Assembly: GCA_964017235.1 (NCBI GenBank)
Contig: OZ024935.1
Coordinates: 34,265,596-34,329,595, forward strand
Direction: 5' to 3'
Length of the DNA: 64,000 nt
From: Sabellastarte sp. h YS-2021
Lineage: Eukaryota; Annelida; Polychaeta; Sabellida; Sabellidae
This document shows, in pieces, positions 44,386 through 54,136 of the stretch; position 1 is the first letter of the stretch, and every line of letters begins with the position of its first letter. The translations under genes were made by a program, and so were the position numbers. A model generated the notes under the pieces. It ran no database searches. It was not told the origin of the DNA and saw only the letters and a list, made by a program, of their open reading frames with translations.

Positions 44386-45490
44386 ATGGCAACTTCTGAC
44401 ATGAACAACATTCTTAAAAAAATTAAGGAGGAGGCTAAAATAGCCCATCCTGGCATCCTGCCAAAAGGGAAATCCATGGACAGCCTAGTTGGTCACATAG
44501 TCATTAACTTGTCTGACACTGTTTTAACCAAGGCCCAGGTTTCAGCCCTGGAAAAGGGGCTAACATTCTGTCCCACACCAGGACCCCTAATAAGTCCCAG
44601 ATTTGGATGGACTTTAAGGAGTTCCACAGGAGACTATGCTTAAAGTTTCATTTCGATAATGACAATCAAATGTTTGATCATTTATCAGACCAGGAAATTG
44701 AACTGATCAATTTTATGGCGGATAACCTAGAACAAGAAACCGAGCCATACAAACATATACACAATAAGTTTGTTGACAAAAGCACCTGGAAACTCAACAG
44801 AGTCAACCAGTCTCCAGAAATATTCCAAAGATCTTTTAAATTGGCCCTACTTAACAGTAAAACTAAAACTGCCCATAAACCAAATTTGTCAAAAGAACAA
44901 ATGAGTGGTCTCAAAGAATTAAGTGATAACCCAGAGATTATCATTAAAAAGGTGGACAAAGGCTCGGCAGTGGTAGTAATGAATACCATTGATTATCTTA
45001 GAGAAGGCTACAGACAGCTAGGGGATGGTAAATACTACACTAAGTTACCAAATGACCCACTGAGAAAATAGCCCAAGGTGTTAGGGATATGCTCACCAAA
45101 ATAAAAAAAGGTCATATATCAGAAAAAAACTTTGACCACCTAGCCCCAGACAACTGTACTGAAGCAAGACTCTATATGTTAACAAAAATACATAAAAAGG
45201 TGTACCCAGTAGACCAATTTGCAGTTCTGTTGACCACCCAACTAGCATGATCAGCAAACTTGTTGATAAACATATCAAAGAACATGTCCACCATACTAAG
45301 TCTTACATTAGAGACACCCAGGACTTTATTAAAAAGATTAAAGAACTGGATCCTTTTCCTGAAGGGGCAATTCTTGGCACTTTTAGATGTATCCTCATTA
45401 TACACAAATATTCCTAATAATGAAGGCATCTTAACAGTAGCTGAAAAATTGAGGCGTGATCCTAGTAAAACTCCTATTGCTAATTTCATA
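44386..45490 (+). pseudogene. Penelope N-terminal region and RT start
   Basis: The ATG at 44386 opens 'MATSDMNNILKKIKEEAKIA'. A frame change at about 44610 leads to 'DFKEFHRRLCLKFHF' and 'LSKEQMSGLKELSDNPEIII' followed by 'KKVDKGSAVVVMNTIDYLRE', the conserved Penelope entry block. After 45071, 'EARLYMLTKIHKKVYPV' and 'LKGQFLALLDVSSLYTNIPN' (the palm Asp block) follow in other frames. Confidence 0.85.
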
Positions 45491-46080
45491 CTTGATTGCT
45501 AAAGTTAGTACTGCATAGTATGAATTTTACATTCAATAGAGATCAGTATCTACAAACAGGTGGTACAGCAATGGGCATATCATTAGCCCCTAACTATGCC
45601 AATCTGTTCATGGACTGATTTGAAACAAAGGCTCTAGATGGTTACCCATTAAAACCACTTGCATGGAAAAGATTCATTGATGATATTTTCATGGTATGGA
45701 CTCATGGAGAAGATTCCTTGAACATATCATTGAATACTTAAACTCCCTTTATGAAACTATTAAATTCACACACAAAATGAGCTACAATCAAATTGACTTC
45801 CTAGACACCACTGTAAACTTTGATCACAATAGAGGACTTATCATCACTTTATAAAATAAGCCCAAAGATACCCATTTGTATCTTGAGCACAGTTCAGCAC
45901 ATCCTAACAGATGTCAGACCAAAGGATTGTATGGGCAGTATCTCAGACCTAGGAGAATCTGTACTGACTTTGAGTTCAAGGCCAAAAGCTAACTGGTTAT
46001 TACCTCAAAAGTGGTTATCTAAGTTCCTCTCTGAAAAAACATTACCACAGAGCAAGGAAATTCAATCAAGATGAGCTGTT
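45491..46080 (+). pseudogene. Penelope RT catalytic part
   Basis: 'QYLQTGGTAMGISLAPNYAN' then a stop inside 'LFMDxFETKAL' and the catalytic 'KRFIDDIFMVWTHGED'. Later 'IDFLDTTVNFDHNRGL' and 'HSSAHPNRCQTKGLYGQ' are readable, in shifting frames. The IDD residues are intact. Confidence 0.85.
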
Positions 46081-46089
46081 AGAAAGAGT

Positions 46090-46590
46090 CCCAAAAACCT
46101 CAATTGATATGCCTGTTATGGTCACACAGTTCAACCCTAGGAATCCCAAAATAGGTTCCCTTATTAAGGATAATTGGAATATAATGCAAAACACTGAAGA
46201 ATTGACTCAAATACTCAAATACAAACCATCAATTGGCTACAGGAGACTACTAAATCTCAAAGACTTGCTGAGCAGTAGCAGCATTACATACCCACCTACA
46301 CCTAAACCATTGGTTCCAACAAACCAATATATCCCAATCCCAAAATCAGGAAACTTGAACAAAATACGTGTTTCCACACTAAGAAAACATTTAAATGTCA
46401 ATCACTCCCCCAAAACAAAAGATCACTTGTGAGCTATCAAATGTAATTTACATTATTAATTGCAACCTATGTAGCCTCCAATACACAGGAGAAACCAAGA
46501 GGCCTATTAGGAATAAAATGTGTGAACACTACAGCAGTGTCTCTAGGCACTTCTCACAGAAAAATCATTCTGTAAGAAATATGTAATTCA
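46090..46590 (+). pseudogene. Penelope connector and GIY-YIG endonuclease
   Basis: 46109-46432 has 'MPVMVTQFNPRNP' and 'KYKPSIGYRRLLNLKDLL', the usual connector. In the next frame 'CELSNVIYIINCNLCSLQYT' and 'GETKRPIRNKMCEHYSS' give the GIY-YIG core in its Penelope form (CxxC-type Cys, Tyr, Gly-Glu-Thr, Arg, Glu-His). The C-terminal part is cut short at 46586. Confidence 0.88.
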
Positions 46591-46694
46591 GCATCCTACA
46601 TTGGATTGGGGGTCCATCAAGCCCAAATGCCTCCTCAAGATGCAAGCGTATAGCACCCCTTACCCAGGTGAACCCCTTTGTTGACATTAATTAG

Positions 46695-46800
46695 TGGTTG
46701 ACTTGTCCAGTCTGTGGGATCTTCATATGATCTTAGCTGGTGGTTTCCTTGTCAGATCTGTGTGAGCTTCACATGAGCTTAACTGGGGGTTTCATATGTA
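46695..46800 (+). repeat. Two 53 bp tandem units after the Penelope element
   Basis: 46695-46747 and 46748-46800 share 'cttgtc-ag-tctgtg', 'cttcatatgatcttagctgg' and 'cttcacatgagcttaactgg'. A third related unit lies left of the element at 43811-43860. Confidence 0.55.
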
Positions 46801-46973
46801 AGCCGACAAATCTTATAATCTTCTCAAGTTTGCCTTTAAGTAAGAAAGAGAAGAAACAAAGTAGGTGAGCAAATTCTAAAAAATTATTACCAAAACAATA
46901 ATAAGATTTATGAAAGATAAGCCTTTGAAACTGTTGTTTCACAATGCAATCCTACCACAGCATAAGTCTATTA

Positions 46974-47865
46974 TCACTGTTGTAGTAGTCCATCAAATAG
47001 TTCCTCAGCACCTTTCCTATAAAGTTGGATACCTGGCTCCTCCAACATCCGTGTCTGTGAGCTGGACATTGGCACACCAGGCACCAGATTTCCTTGCTCA
47101 TCCTCATGGTCCACTTCATTGGCCTGTAGGTGTAGATAATGGATACATATGAGGTTATGCAGGGTCAGACTGCCTTCCACAATATTGATAGCCTTCATTG
47201 GCTCCAGATACAGGCAAGACAGTAGACATCTCCAACGATGGGCTAGAAGGCCAAAGGTATTTTCAACAACCCTTTGGGCATGTAACAGAGTGTAATTAAA
47301 AATTCTTTCTTTGTATGGAAGATCTTGGGCACTAAAAGGCTTCAGCCTAAACTTACGAAGGGCAAGTGTCATCAACTATAAATTAGGGTGTGTCACGGTC
47401 TCTCCCCAGTGAGGGGTCAGGGAATCGAATTCTGCCTCCTTCCAGGGCTGCCTATAGACGAAACTGTTGAAGACTCCAGCATCCAATGCTGAACCTGAGC
47501 CACTGGTGCAGCATCAGATCAATTTGTCATCGGCATCAACCTCAACCATTAGGATAATGGAAAAGTACCCATAGTAATTATAATACTCTTACTCACTATT
47601 GGGAAGCTTCTTAGTCTCTGTGTTTTCCTTCAATAGCTCCACAACAGTGATGAAAATCCCATTTAGTGTGAAACCTTTGAGCTACAGCATGCCATTGGTC
47701 ACTGTCCTTGGGTAGGCCAAAAAGTTCACCCCAGTATGAGGCATAACTACAGATATCGTACTGTTGGCAACACGGAAATTAAACTCCAGGCTCTTGTAAC
47801 TGTTACCAGTTGCTAGTTGAAGCCTGGTTTCAAGAGACATCTACTTCTGAAAAGTAGGGGTTAAA
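46974..47865 (-). pseudogene. PIF/Harbinger transposase (HARBI1-like) remnant
   Basis: The minus strand reads 'LQLATGNSYKSLEFNFRVAN' and 'STISVVMPHTG' (DNA-binding/pre-catalytic block), then 'DSDQWHAVAQRFHTKWDFHH' and 'CCGAIEGKH', where the family has GAIDGKH, so the first catalytic Asp is Glu. A stop follows. A middle part near 47394-47570 shows 'ALDAGVFNSF'. The last open frame (46974-47375) carries 'HAQRVVENTFGLLAHRWRCL' with the final catalytic Glu. The second Asp block appears deleted or scrambled. The enzyme would move a DNA transposon by cut-and-paste. Confidence 0.82.
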
Positions 47866-48580
47866 AATTATATACTCTATGCAACCTGACCCACTCTCTG
47901 TTGGAGATTTTTATGTTGGGACGAGTTTATCTCATAGGGAGGGAACATTTATAACTTGAGCACATATGGACACACCTATTTCACATGCAGTTATCTGTTG
48001 AAAGATGAGGATATGCCCTGGTGCATTCCATTTTATTGTCCAGATAAACTCACACACATATTATACACTGTATAGACTTGACTGACACTAGAACAAAATA
48101 TTATAATGATGTAAATTCAATGAAAAAGTTATTCAATGAAAACATTTTTTAACATTATAAATTATTTAAAAGAAGTTGGATTGTACAAAAAGTTTTAGTT
48201 TTGTTTTGTCCTTTGTGTTAATTTATTATGTCTAATCTAGTCTTCGATAGTATTGCACTGTGATATTTATACTTTGTATCTCTTTATATTTACATTGTTT
48301 GTTGTTCATGTATTGTTTATTGCTGTTTTTTTTTGCTTTGTTTATTCTAGTCAAGTCTTATAATTTTGTTTTTGTTTGGGATTTTGCCAGTTGTTAAGTG
48401 TATTATTTGTAATTAAAAGTTAGACATTTTAATCAAGCAGTTTTACATTGAATAACACAGTATGACATAGATAAAGGGGAAATCAAGAAAAGAAATAGGC
48501 TGTACTGTGCTTCTTAACGCAAACATACCCTGAGAGGGTCCCATTCTTCATTGAATTGTGTTGCAGTCACACCTGTTTTT
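47866..48580. other. Non-coding AT-rich spacer
   Basis: No gene or clear repeat recognised. No Harbinger terminal inverted repeat was found next to the transposase remnant. Confidence 0.5.
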
Positions 48581-50085
48581 AATTACTATATTATATTCGA
48601 TTTCCATAACCTCCTTTATCAATTGCATAGCCTCAGGTAAATTAAGTTTTTTGACAGAAATTTAGTTTCATAAATATATTTTTTTCATATACTGAATATA
48701 TGTCTAACACTCCTAAAATAATAAACTTTGCATTAAAAACACTATCCATGTCTACCTTACCTGAAAATTTTTCCCCAAGTTGTTCCCAGAATTTTTTGAC
48801 AAAAGGACATCCACAAAATACGTGTTCCATATTTTCACATTCTGTGCCACAAAAGCTGCATTTTCCTTTTCCTGGATCTTACAGATCTTCAAAAATGTAT
48901 TAGTTGTTAATATTCCCTGGAGTATTTTAAATTGAAAACTCCCCAATTTCGAGTCAATTGTATTAGTTAGTTTGGTGTATTATTTGTTTGTTGTTATTTG
49001 TATATATATTTTTGCTAATTATTGTAAATATTAGTCAATGTATTTATTTCTTTTAACTAGTGCAGCGTAACATGTAAGTGTTTTGCACTATAATTTTAAC
49101 TTACTTTTTAAGCAAATAATCACATGAACCATTCTCAAAGAAGAGTTTTTTGTTATATCCATATTTAAACATTGGCATTCTACTTCACAAAAATATCTTC
49201 TTATCCAGCTAACTTTTAAGGATTTAATAAGTCTTTCACATTCACCATTTTTAAACCACCTATATTAGGGTTTGAGCCTACAATATCTCTTTTTATTTTA
49301 TCTGGTTTGTTATTCCAAAGAAATTGGAAAAATTTACCATTTAACTTGGAAATAAATTTTTGGGGGGTTGGTAAGATTAAAAAGGCATGAATAAATTTTG
49401 AAAGTATCAAACCTTGCAGTATACTTATTTTGCCAATTGGTATGACTTGTCTTATTTACCATTTTTGAAACTTATGTTAGCTTTTTTCAGAATACATGTG
49501 TTACCCAAATTTATTTCTGGCATAAGATTCAAATCAACATTGAAGGTTATCTCAAGAAATAAAAACTCTACTTTGCCCCAATCAAGATTTAGAAACATTT
49601 CATTTTTCTTTGGAATATCTCTTTCTAGGGGCCACGGTGGTAGAGTGGTAACACTCTCGCCTCCCACCTCTTCGGCCGGGGTTCGATCCCCGTCATGGCC
49701 GTAAGTGGGAAAACTGGTAGTTGCTTGCCGTTGGTCAGCAGTTTACAGTACAGAACCCTAGCGAACTATATGTACTGGTTTCCTCTGCCCTTCCAACTAC
49801 CCGTCGTGATATGACCTGTACAGTGTTGAAAGCGACGTTAAACCCCAAATAAACAAATATCTCTTTCTTCCAATCCATATGACTTTTGTTTTTTCCTTGT
49901 TCATTTTAAGACCAGAAAAGTATCCATATATTTCAAGTATGTTAAATGCTGCCTCTAGTGAGTGTTGTGAGCTCTAAGTTGTGTCATCTGCAAACTGTGC
50001 AATCTTAAACTCATTTTCATTTATTTTAAAACCTATTATTTCTAGATTATTTATAAATAAGGGTGCCATAATCGCTGCACCAAAA
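48581..50085 (-). pseudogene. L1/Tx1-like LINE fragment: RT C-terminal half
   Basis: Reading the minus strand: 'PLFINNLEIIGFKINENEFK' and 'IAQFADDTT' (catalytic FADD, about 49960-50070), one stop, then 'GLKMNKEKTKVIWIGRKRDI'. After a SINE at 49627 come 'FLNLDWGKVEFLFLEITFNV', then 'FIHAFLILPTP' and 'LNGKFFQFLWNNKPDKIKRD', and finally 'LGSFQFKILQGILTTNTFLK' type sequence and a zf-RVT domain 'NMEHVFCGCPFVKKFWEQL'. The order is that of an L1-type pol C-terminal half. Several frame changes. Confidence 0.85.
49627..49855 (+). mobile_element. tRNA-derived SINE copy 2
   Basis: The head has an A box-like 'tggtagagtggtaacactc' and a B box 'ggttcgatccc' near 49680. The body ends in 'gcgacgttaaaccccaaata' and an A-rich tail. 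It is flanked by 13 bp duplications 'aatatctctttct' at 49614-49626 and 49856-49868. It is inserted in the L1-like fragment. Confidence 0.92.
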
Positions 50086-50280
50086 AGATGTAAATATGGT
50101 GACAAAGGTCACCTTATCGACATCCTCGACCTGTGTGTATTTCTTCAGACAGGTATCCACTTTGGTAAGCAGACAGTGTGGACGTGTGTAAGCTTTATTT
50201 TGTTTTCTATGGTCATAAATTGTGAAAAGTTAATTAATTAAATAAATGCTATAGTTTGTAAGAGGACTAGTTTTAAAGGA
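50086..50280. other. Short spacer
   Basis: Non-coding sequence between the L1-like fragment and the satellite; no feature seen. Confidence 0.5.
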
Positions 50281-50858
50281 GATATAAGGCAAAAACAGAA
50301 AATCGGCTATTTTATTACCCCAGTTCGACCCATAAGAGGGGGTAAACCTGACTGGCTATATACGCTCCCCATATATGGAATCTATGGTAAAGCTGTAAAA
50401 GCAATAATAAAGGAGATATCAGGCAAAAAGAAAAAAATCTGCTATTTTATAAGCCCAGTTTGACCCATAAGGTGAAATCTGACTGACTATGTAGTCTCTC
50501 TGTACATTCTTTCCTGTGCTGTCTCAATACATTCTAAACCTGTAAAAGCAACAATAAAGGAGATATAAGGCAAAAGGACCAAATCTGCTATTTTTATGAC
50601 CCCAGTTTGACCCATAAGGGGGTCAAGAGGTAAATCGGACCGGCTAAATAGACTCTCCACATATGGTTACCCAATACTTCTTAATACATTCTAAAGCTGT
50701 AAAAACAATAATCAGGGAGATATAAGGCAAAAACACACAATTGGCTATTTTATAACCCCAGTTTGACCCATAGGGGAGAGGGGGGGGGGGTCAGGGGGTA
50801 AATATGACTGGCTATCTAAACTCTTTACAAATGGTTTCCCTGTACCTCTTAATATATT
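50281..50858. repeat. About 120-160 bp satellite, left of gypsy-1
   Basis: 'gagatataaggcaaaa' or a close variant occurs near 50279, 50413, 50560 and 50717. Each unit also has 'ccagtttgacccataa' and 'cattctaaagctgtaaaa'. The array is cut at 'cttaatatatt' by gypsy-1 and resumes at 63231. Confidence 0.88.
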
Positions 50859-51059
50859 ATTGTAAAATAACAGACTCACCAGTAGTTATCTGTAGTGATG
50901 TAGTTGGATTTCCTTTTCAGGTCCTTTCTCTTTGGATATGCACAGATAACTGAATGTGCTTAGTTCATTTCCTGTTCTTCACTTCCAGTGGGGAGATACT
51001 AAAACTCAAACGGTAGGCGAACGGACTTCCATTCGAAACTACCCGGCGGCTTCACTTCA
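50859..51059 (-). repeat. Gypsy-1 3' LTR
   Basis: It matches 63032-63230 closely except for a cluster of differences at about 50900-50935. The element-sense LTR begins TGAAGTGAAG and ends in TTTTACAAT. It includes an inverted pair 'agttatctgt/acagataact' (50887 and 50943). Confidence 0.93.
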
Positions 51060-51072
51060 TTCCTCCCGGTTT
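51060..51072 (-). promoter_or_regulatory. Gypsy-1 polypurine tract
   Basis: On the minus strand 'aaaccgggaggaa' directly precedes the LTR start TGAAG, as expected for the plus-strand primer. Confidence 0.85.
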
Positions 51073-51159
51073 TGTTTAGAACAGGTCCATCAGTCATCTG
51101 AGGTGGGTGGTTGCCAGACCAGACCAGGGTGTTTAACACACTTGCAACGGTCTTTGACA

Positions 51160-51475
51160 TATAGAACAGTGTTGCCTATCCTGTTGTTTCTTTCCAGAGA
51201 ACTTACAACAGTTCTTGACATGTAGAACAATGTTTATAATCCTTCTGGTTTCTTTTGAGTCTCAACAGTTCAGGAACCTGTAGAACAATGTTGAGAATTC
51301 ATCTGTTTTTAGACGATGCTTAACAGTTTAGTATGATGAACAATGTTGCTGTATTCCCTCCAACTGTCTGGTAACCGGGACAATGTTGTGAGATATCCAT
51401 AACAGTCCTTTACATAGAACAATGTTGATGAATTTTGCAACAGTTCATTTCACCATGTAGAACAATGTTAATACT
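51160..51475 (-). repeat. Degenerate tandem repeats in the 3' UTR of the TatD gene
   Basis: On the plus strand 'tagaacaatgttg' or a variant starts at 51162, 51223, 51281, 51335, 51377, 51415 and 51458 (spacing 38-61 bp). Most units also have 'aacagttc' upstream. It lies between the TatD stop (51510) and the polypurine tract. Confidence 0.85.
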
Positions 51476-51509
51476 CCCTCTGTCTTACTTATTCATACTC
51501 ACAATACCC

Positions 51510-52429
51510 TCAAACCTTTAGACCGTAGAGATCTGCAGCGTTCTTTCTGGTAGTGGTCAGCACTGCCCTGATAGTTGTGTCTTTCAGTTGAGCTACACGT
51601 CGAGCTACTTCCTCAAGACCATAAGGGGTATTGTAGGCACAGTTTCCATGAACTGGGGGTGTCAAGTATGGAGAGTCTGTTTCTAACAGGATCTGATCTG
51701 CTCCACAACAGCTTCAAGTTCTGGATTTCGGTCCTTTCGCAAAAGCAAACCAGTGACTCCAATCCTTATTCTAGGAAACCTTGCCAACCAGTCGCGAAGC
51801 GTGGACATACCCCCGTTAAAGCAGTGGAAATGAAGGTTTATATCCTCTCTATGGAATGCAGGTATCTCCTCCTCAAAGACCTTGAGACAGGTTCCATAAG
51901 CATCCATACGGTTTCCCTTGTCCCTGCAGTGAATCACAATGGCTTTGTGGTGGTACAATTCTTCCCTAACAAACATCTGTAGGAACTTCCTACAAAGCAG
52001 GGTTTGTTGAGTTTTAAATTTTCCAAAGTGGCCACTGAAGTCAAATCCAATCTCACCAAGGCCAACACAACGTGGATCCTTGATGACGCTTGTTCTAACC
52101 CTCTCGAAATCCTCGTCTGTGGCAGTATGGGCGAGTTTGGGGTGCAAACCGTGCGTGTGGAAAATTCTGGAATCTCTCTTCCACATCTGTCTCAGTTCCT
52201 TGCTTGGCGCTTCGTGACAAAAGTTTGCAACAACGGCTTCAAGATACACTGGAGTTGCCGGCATTGGACCTCTGTCTAGGATAGTATCAATATCGCGACA
52301 ATGACTGATCCACCTCAGTTTATCCAAGTGCATATGAGAGTCGATGAAGCTCACTCTGTCCCTGCTTTTCACCTTCAGGAAACTGGTCCTTCTTTGCACC
52401 CATTCTGCCTCTTCCGTAAGGGGTACCAA
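51510..52429 (-). pseudogene. TatD-family metal-dependent nuclease domain inside gypsy-1
   Basis: The frame 52429-51683 carries the TatD signatures: His-x-His in 'FIDSHMHLDKL' (residues 32 and 34 from the TTG at 52429), Glu in 'GLGEIGFDF' (126), His in 'VIHCRDKG' (167) and His in 'LHFHCFNGG' (202). It stops at 51683, but the C-terminus continues in another frame to 51510 with 'LLETDSPYLTP', holding the last metal-binding Asp. Family members are TIM-barrel 3'-5' exonucleases/endonucleases using two metal ions. A stop lies just upstream of 52429 and no ATG starts this frame. The SR frame and the C-terminal tail share a frame, so two opposite indels near 52425 and 51690 broke a single gene. The closest animal layout I recall is TATDN2. 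Confidence 0.9.
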
Positions 52430-54107
52430 TATCCTTCACAACCTTGGGTTTAGGCGGACTCTCTAGTATTGAAGAGCTAGCACTCCTCACATCCTCAGAA
52501 GGTGAACCCAGTAAAACAGCTTCCTCCGAGGGAGCAAGACTACTTGCTAAATCCCCAGATTCACACTGGTTACCCTGATCCACCTCCATTGGCTGCTCTT
52601 CCACTGGTACTTCCTTGGTTCCTTCAACTTCTGGTTGAGCAACCTGGACTGGTTGAACAACCTGGGCATCTGTTGGAACATCCTGAACTGGTGTATCCAC
52701 AGTTGAAATAGACTGGACATCCTGGTTTTCAGCCTCGAGATTTGTTGTTTCGAAAGACTGCCTAGGTAATGTTACCTTCTCCTCCCCAATGCAATTGAGA
52801 ACAGTGGAAAAAACTCTCCAGTTCGTAAGGACAGCAACGCAATTGGGGGGGTCCACAATTGGTTTGGACGTCAGTTGATTCCCAGTCAGCCACAGGTGAA
52901 AAGCTTTCACAAACTTGGCATCTTCCTCAGGAATAGTAAACCTGGTGTCCACAGGAAACCACTTATTTTTTACAACAAGCTGCAGTAACTCATCATGGTT
53001 GGACAAACCAAGTGCTGCTTCCAGAGACATCAAAGATTGGTTATAACGGACCATTCTTTCTTCATTGGGCATCTCCTTCCAAGTGGCGAAGGCAATTGAT
53101 AGATGCTTCCCAACGACATGTTTTTTAATACTGGGCGATGGTTGGCCACAGTTGGTCATGTAACAAGCATGCCTCTTCTGCTTTTTCTTAGGAACAATCA
53201 CTTCCAACGTTTCAGAGGACGATCTCTTTAAAGTGTTGGCATTGTTGTTATACACATCTTTAATAGTAACTTCCCTAACCAGTTTAGTAGATGAAATTAC
53301 CTTCTTTGGTGGTTCCTTGTCGCTTTTTTCTTTAGGTATGGTGACCTTTGGTTTTAGTTCTTTAGGTATGGTGACCTTTGGTTTTAGTTCTTTAGGTATG
53401 GTGACCTTTGGTTTGGTACTCTCTACAACCTCCTTTGGCTGGGTGACGACTGTTGCACGAGGAGCAGATACTACAGGAACAGACGCGGATGAGGCAGGCG
53501 CCGCTGAGACACCACAAGCTGCTGCCATCATCTCCCTAACTTTCCTACTGCTAGTTTCCAACAACAGTCCTTGGCTGTAGACTTCCATGCTTGATGCTGT
53601 AGTTTCAACAATGCGCTTAATGGTGTTGAAATCCACAAAGCTATACAATTCTTTCAGCATCCTTATCACCTGCTCGTTGAGTGAACGAGTTGAAGATGCA
53701 GGTGAATGTTCATGTACCCGTGCTCTCGAAGACTGAGTAGACTCTGAACGAGAGTAAACTGTACGTCTAGAACGAGAGACAGAACGCCTTCTTCGTCTTG
53801 GTGGTAGATCAAATGTAACCCTACGCTCTGATCTGGTTTGTTCAGTAGGGCCTTCATCAGTCCTGGTTACAACAGATCTTGGTCTAGATCTGTATGAAGT
53901 AGACGATTGGTTAGATCTTGAACTAGATCTACCCTGGTCTGGTTGACTTGTGACAGTTGAAGATCTCTGATCAGATCTTTCGCGGTTATGAGATCCTGAT
54001 CTTCGACTTGTGGAAGTAGATCTGGGGCTAGATCTATCCGTGTCAGTATGTGAACTTGATCTCAGGTTTGAGTGATTTTTTGAAGTGACTTCTTTCTTGT
54101 CTGCCAT
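52320..54107 (-). CDS. SR-rich zinc-finger protein N-terminal to the TatD domain
   Basis: The ATG at 54107 opens a 595-codon frame. Residues 1-145 are Arg/Ser-rich, like splicing-factor SR domains; 145-200 look helical ('LNEQVIRMLKELYSFVDF'); 232-260 hold three copies of a 10-residue KPKVTIPKEL-type repeat; 307-312 is a KKKQKR nuclear signal; C315, C320, H330 and H335 form a C-x4-C-x9-H-x4-H finger; 480-570 is acidic and Val/Pro/Gln-rich. The last 37 codons overlap the TatD frame and are probably out-of-frame tail after an indel. It starts 149 bp after the pol stop, on the same strand. Function is unknown; RNA or DNA binding is inference from composition. Confidence 0.82.
   Translation of the reverse strand: MADKKEVTSKNHSNLRSSSHTDTDRSSPRSTSTSRRSGSHNRERSDQRSSTVTSQPDQGRSSSRSNQSSTSYRSRPRSVVTRTDEGPTEQTRSERRVTFDLPPRRRRRSVSRSRRTVYSRSESTQSSRARVHEHSPASSTRSLNEQVIRMLKELYSFVDFNTIKRIVETTASSMEVYSQGLLLETSSRKVREMMAAACGVSAAPASSASVPVVSAPRATVVTQPKEVVESTKPKVTIPKELKPKVTIPKELKPKVTIPKEKSDKEPPKKVISSTKLVREVTIKDVYNNNANTLKRSSSETLEVIVPKKKQKRHACYMTNCGQPSPSIKKHVVGKHLSIAFATWKEMPNEERMVRYNQSLMSLEAALGLSNHDELLQLVVKNKWFPVDTRFTIPEEDAKFVKAFHLWLTGNQLTSKPIVDPPNCVAVLTNWRVFSTVLNCIGEEKVTLPRQSFETTNLEAENQDVQSISTVDTPVQDVPTDAQVVQPVQVAQPEVEGTKEVPVEEQPMEVDQGNQCESGDLASSLAPSEEAVLLGSPSEDVRSASSSILESPPKPKVVKDIGTPYGRGRMGAKKDQFPEGEKQGQSELHRLSYALG
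53331..53415 (-). repeat. 30 bp tandem repeat, nearly 3 copies
   Basis: 'gtgacctttggttttagttc' followed by 'tttaggtatg' repeats at 53341, 53371 and partly 53401. It encodes the KPKVTIPKEL repeats of the SR-rich protein. Confidence 0.95.
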
Positions 54108-54114
54108 TTTAATT

Positions 54115-54136
54115 CCTGTAGAAAGGAAAAATCAAG
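54115..54136 (-). promoter_or_regulatory. Candidate 3' splice site before the SR-TatD ATG
   Basis: On the minus strand 'tgatttttcctttctacag' ends at 54116, 8 nt before the ATG at 54107. A pyrimidine-rich tract followed by CAG is a strong acceptor by eye. It would let the accessory gene be expressed from a spliced subgenomic RNA. Possible donors 'ACAGGTATTTC' lie in the leader (about 62870). Splicing is inferred only. Confidence 0.55.

Larger units (their letters stand above)
44386..46590 (+). mobile_element. Penelope-like element (RT plus GIY-YIG), decayed
   Basis: In order: an N-terminal region, an RT of the Penelope kind with 'RFIDDIFMVW', and a GIY-YIG endonuclease at the C-terminus. This combination is diagnostic for endonuclease-bearing Penelope elements. 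Stops and frame changes show it is inactive. Possible terminal repeats extend it to about 43811-46800. Confidence 0.88.

Noticed and set aside
43800-46860. Hammerhead ribozyme at the Penelope ends
   Set aside because: No CUGAUGA...GAAA core could be found by eye on either strand.
49627-49710. Functional tRNA gene
   Set aside because: A and B boxes are present but the sequence continues into a SINE body with target duplications; no clean cloverleaf or terminator.
52320-52430. Programmed frameshift between SR and TatD frames
   Set aside because: The tail of TatD returns to the SR frame, so two indels explain the pattern more simply; left open for checking in other copies.
53233-53580. Plus-strand frame with repeated hydrophobic 'GMVTFGFSSL' units
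   Set aside because: It is the antisense of the 30 bp repeat encoding KPKVTIPKEL in the SR-rich frame.
51510-54107. Independent host TATDN2 gene into which a gypsy inserted nearby
   Set aside because: The coding region lies inside the LTR-bounded unit, same strand, without introns, with the PPT downstream of it and an exact satellite empty site around the whole.
51510-54107. Envelope gene
   Set aside because: No signal peptide, fusion segment or transmembrane stretch; TatD signatures are explicit.
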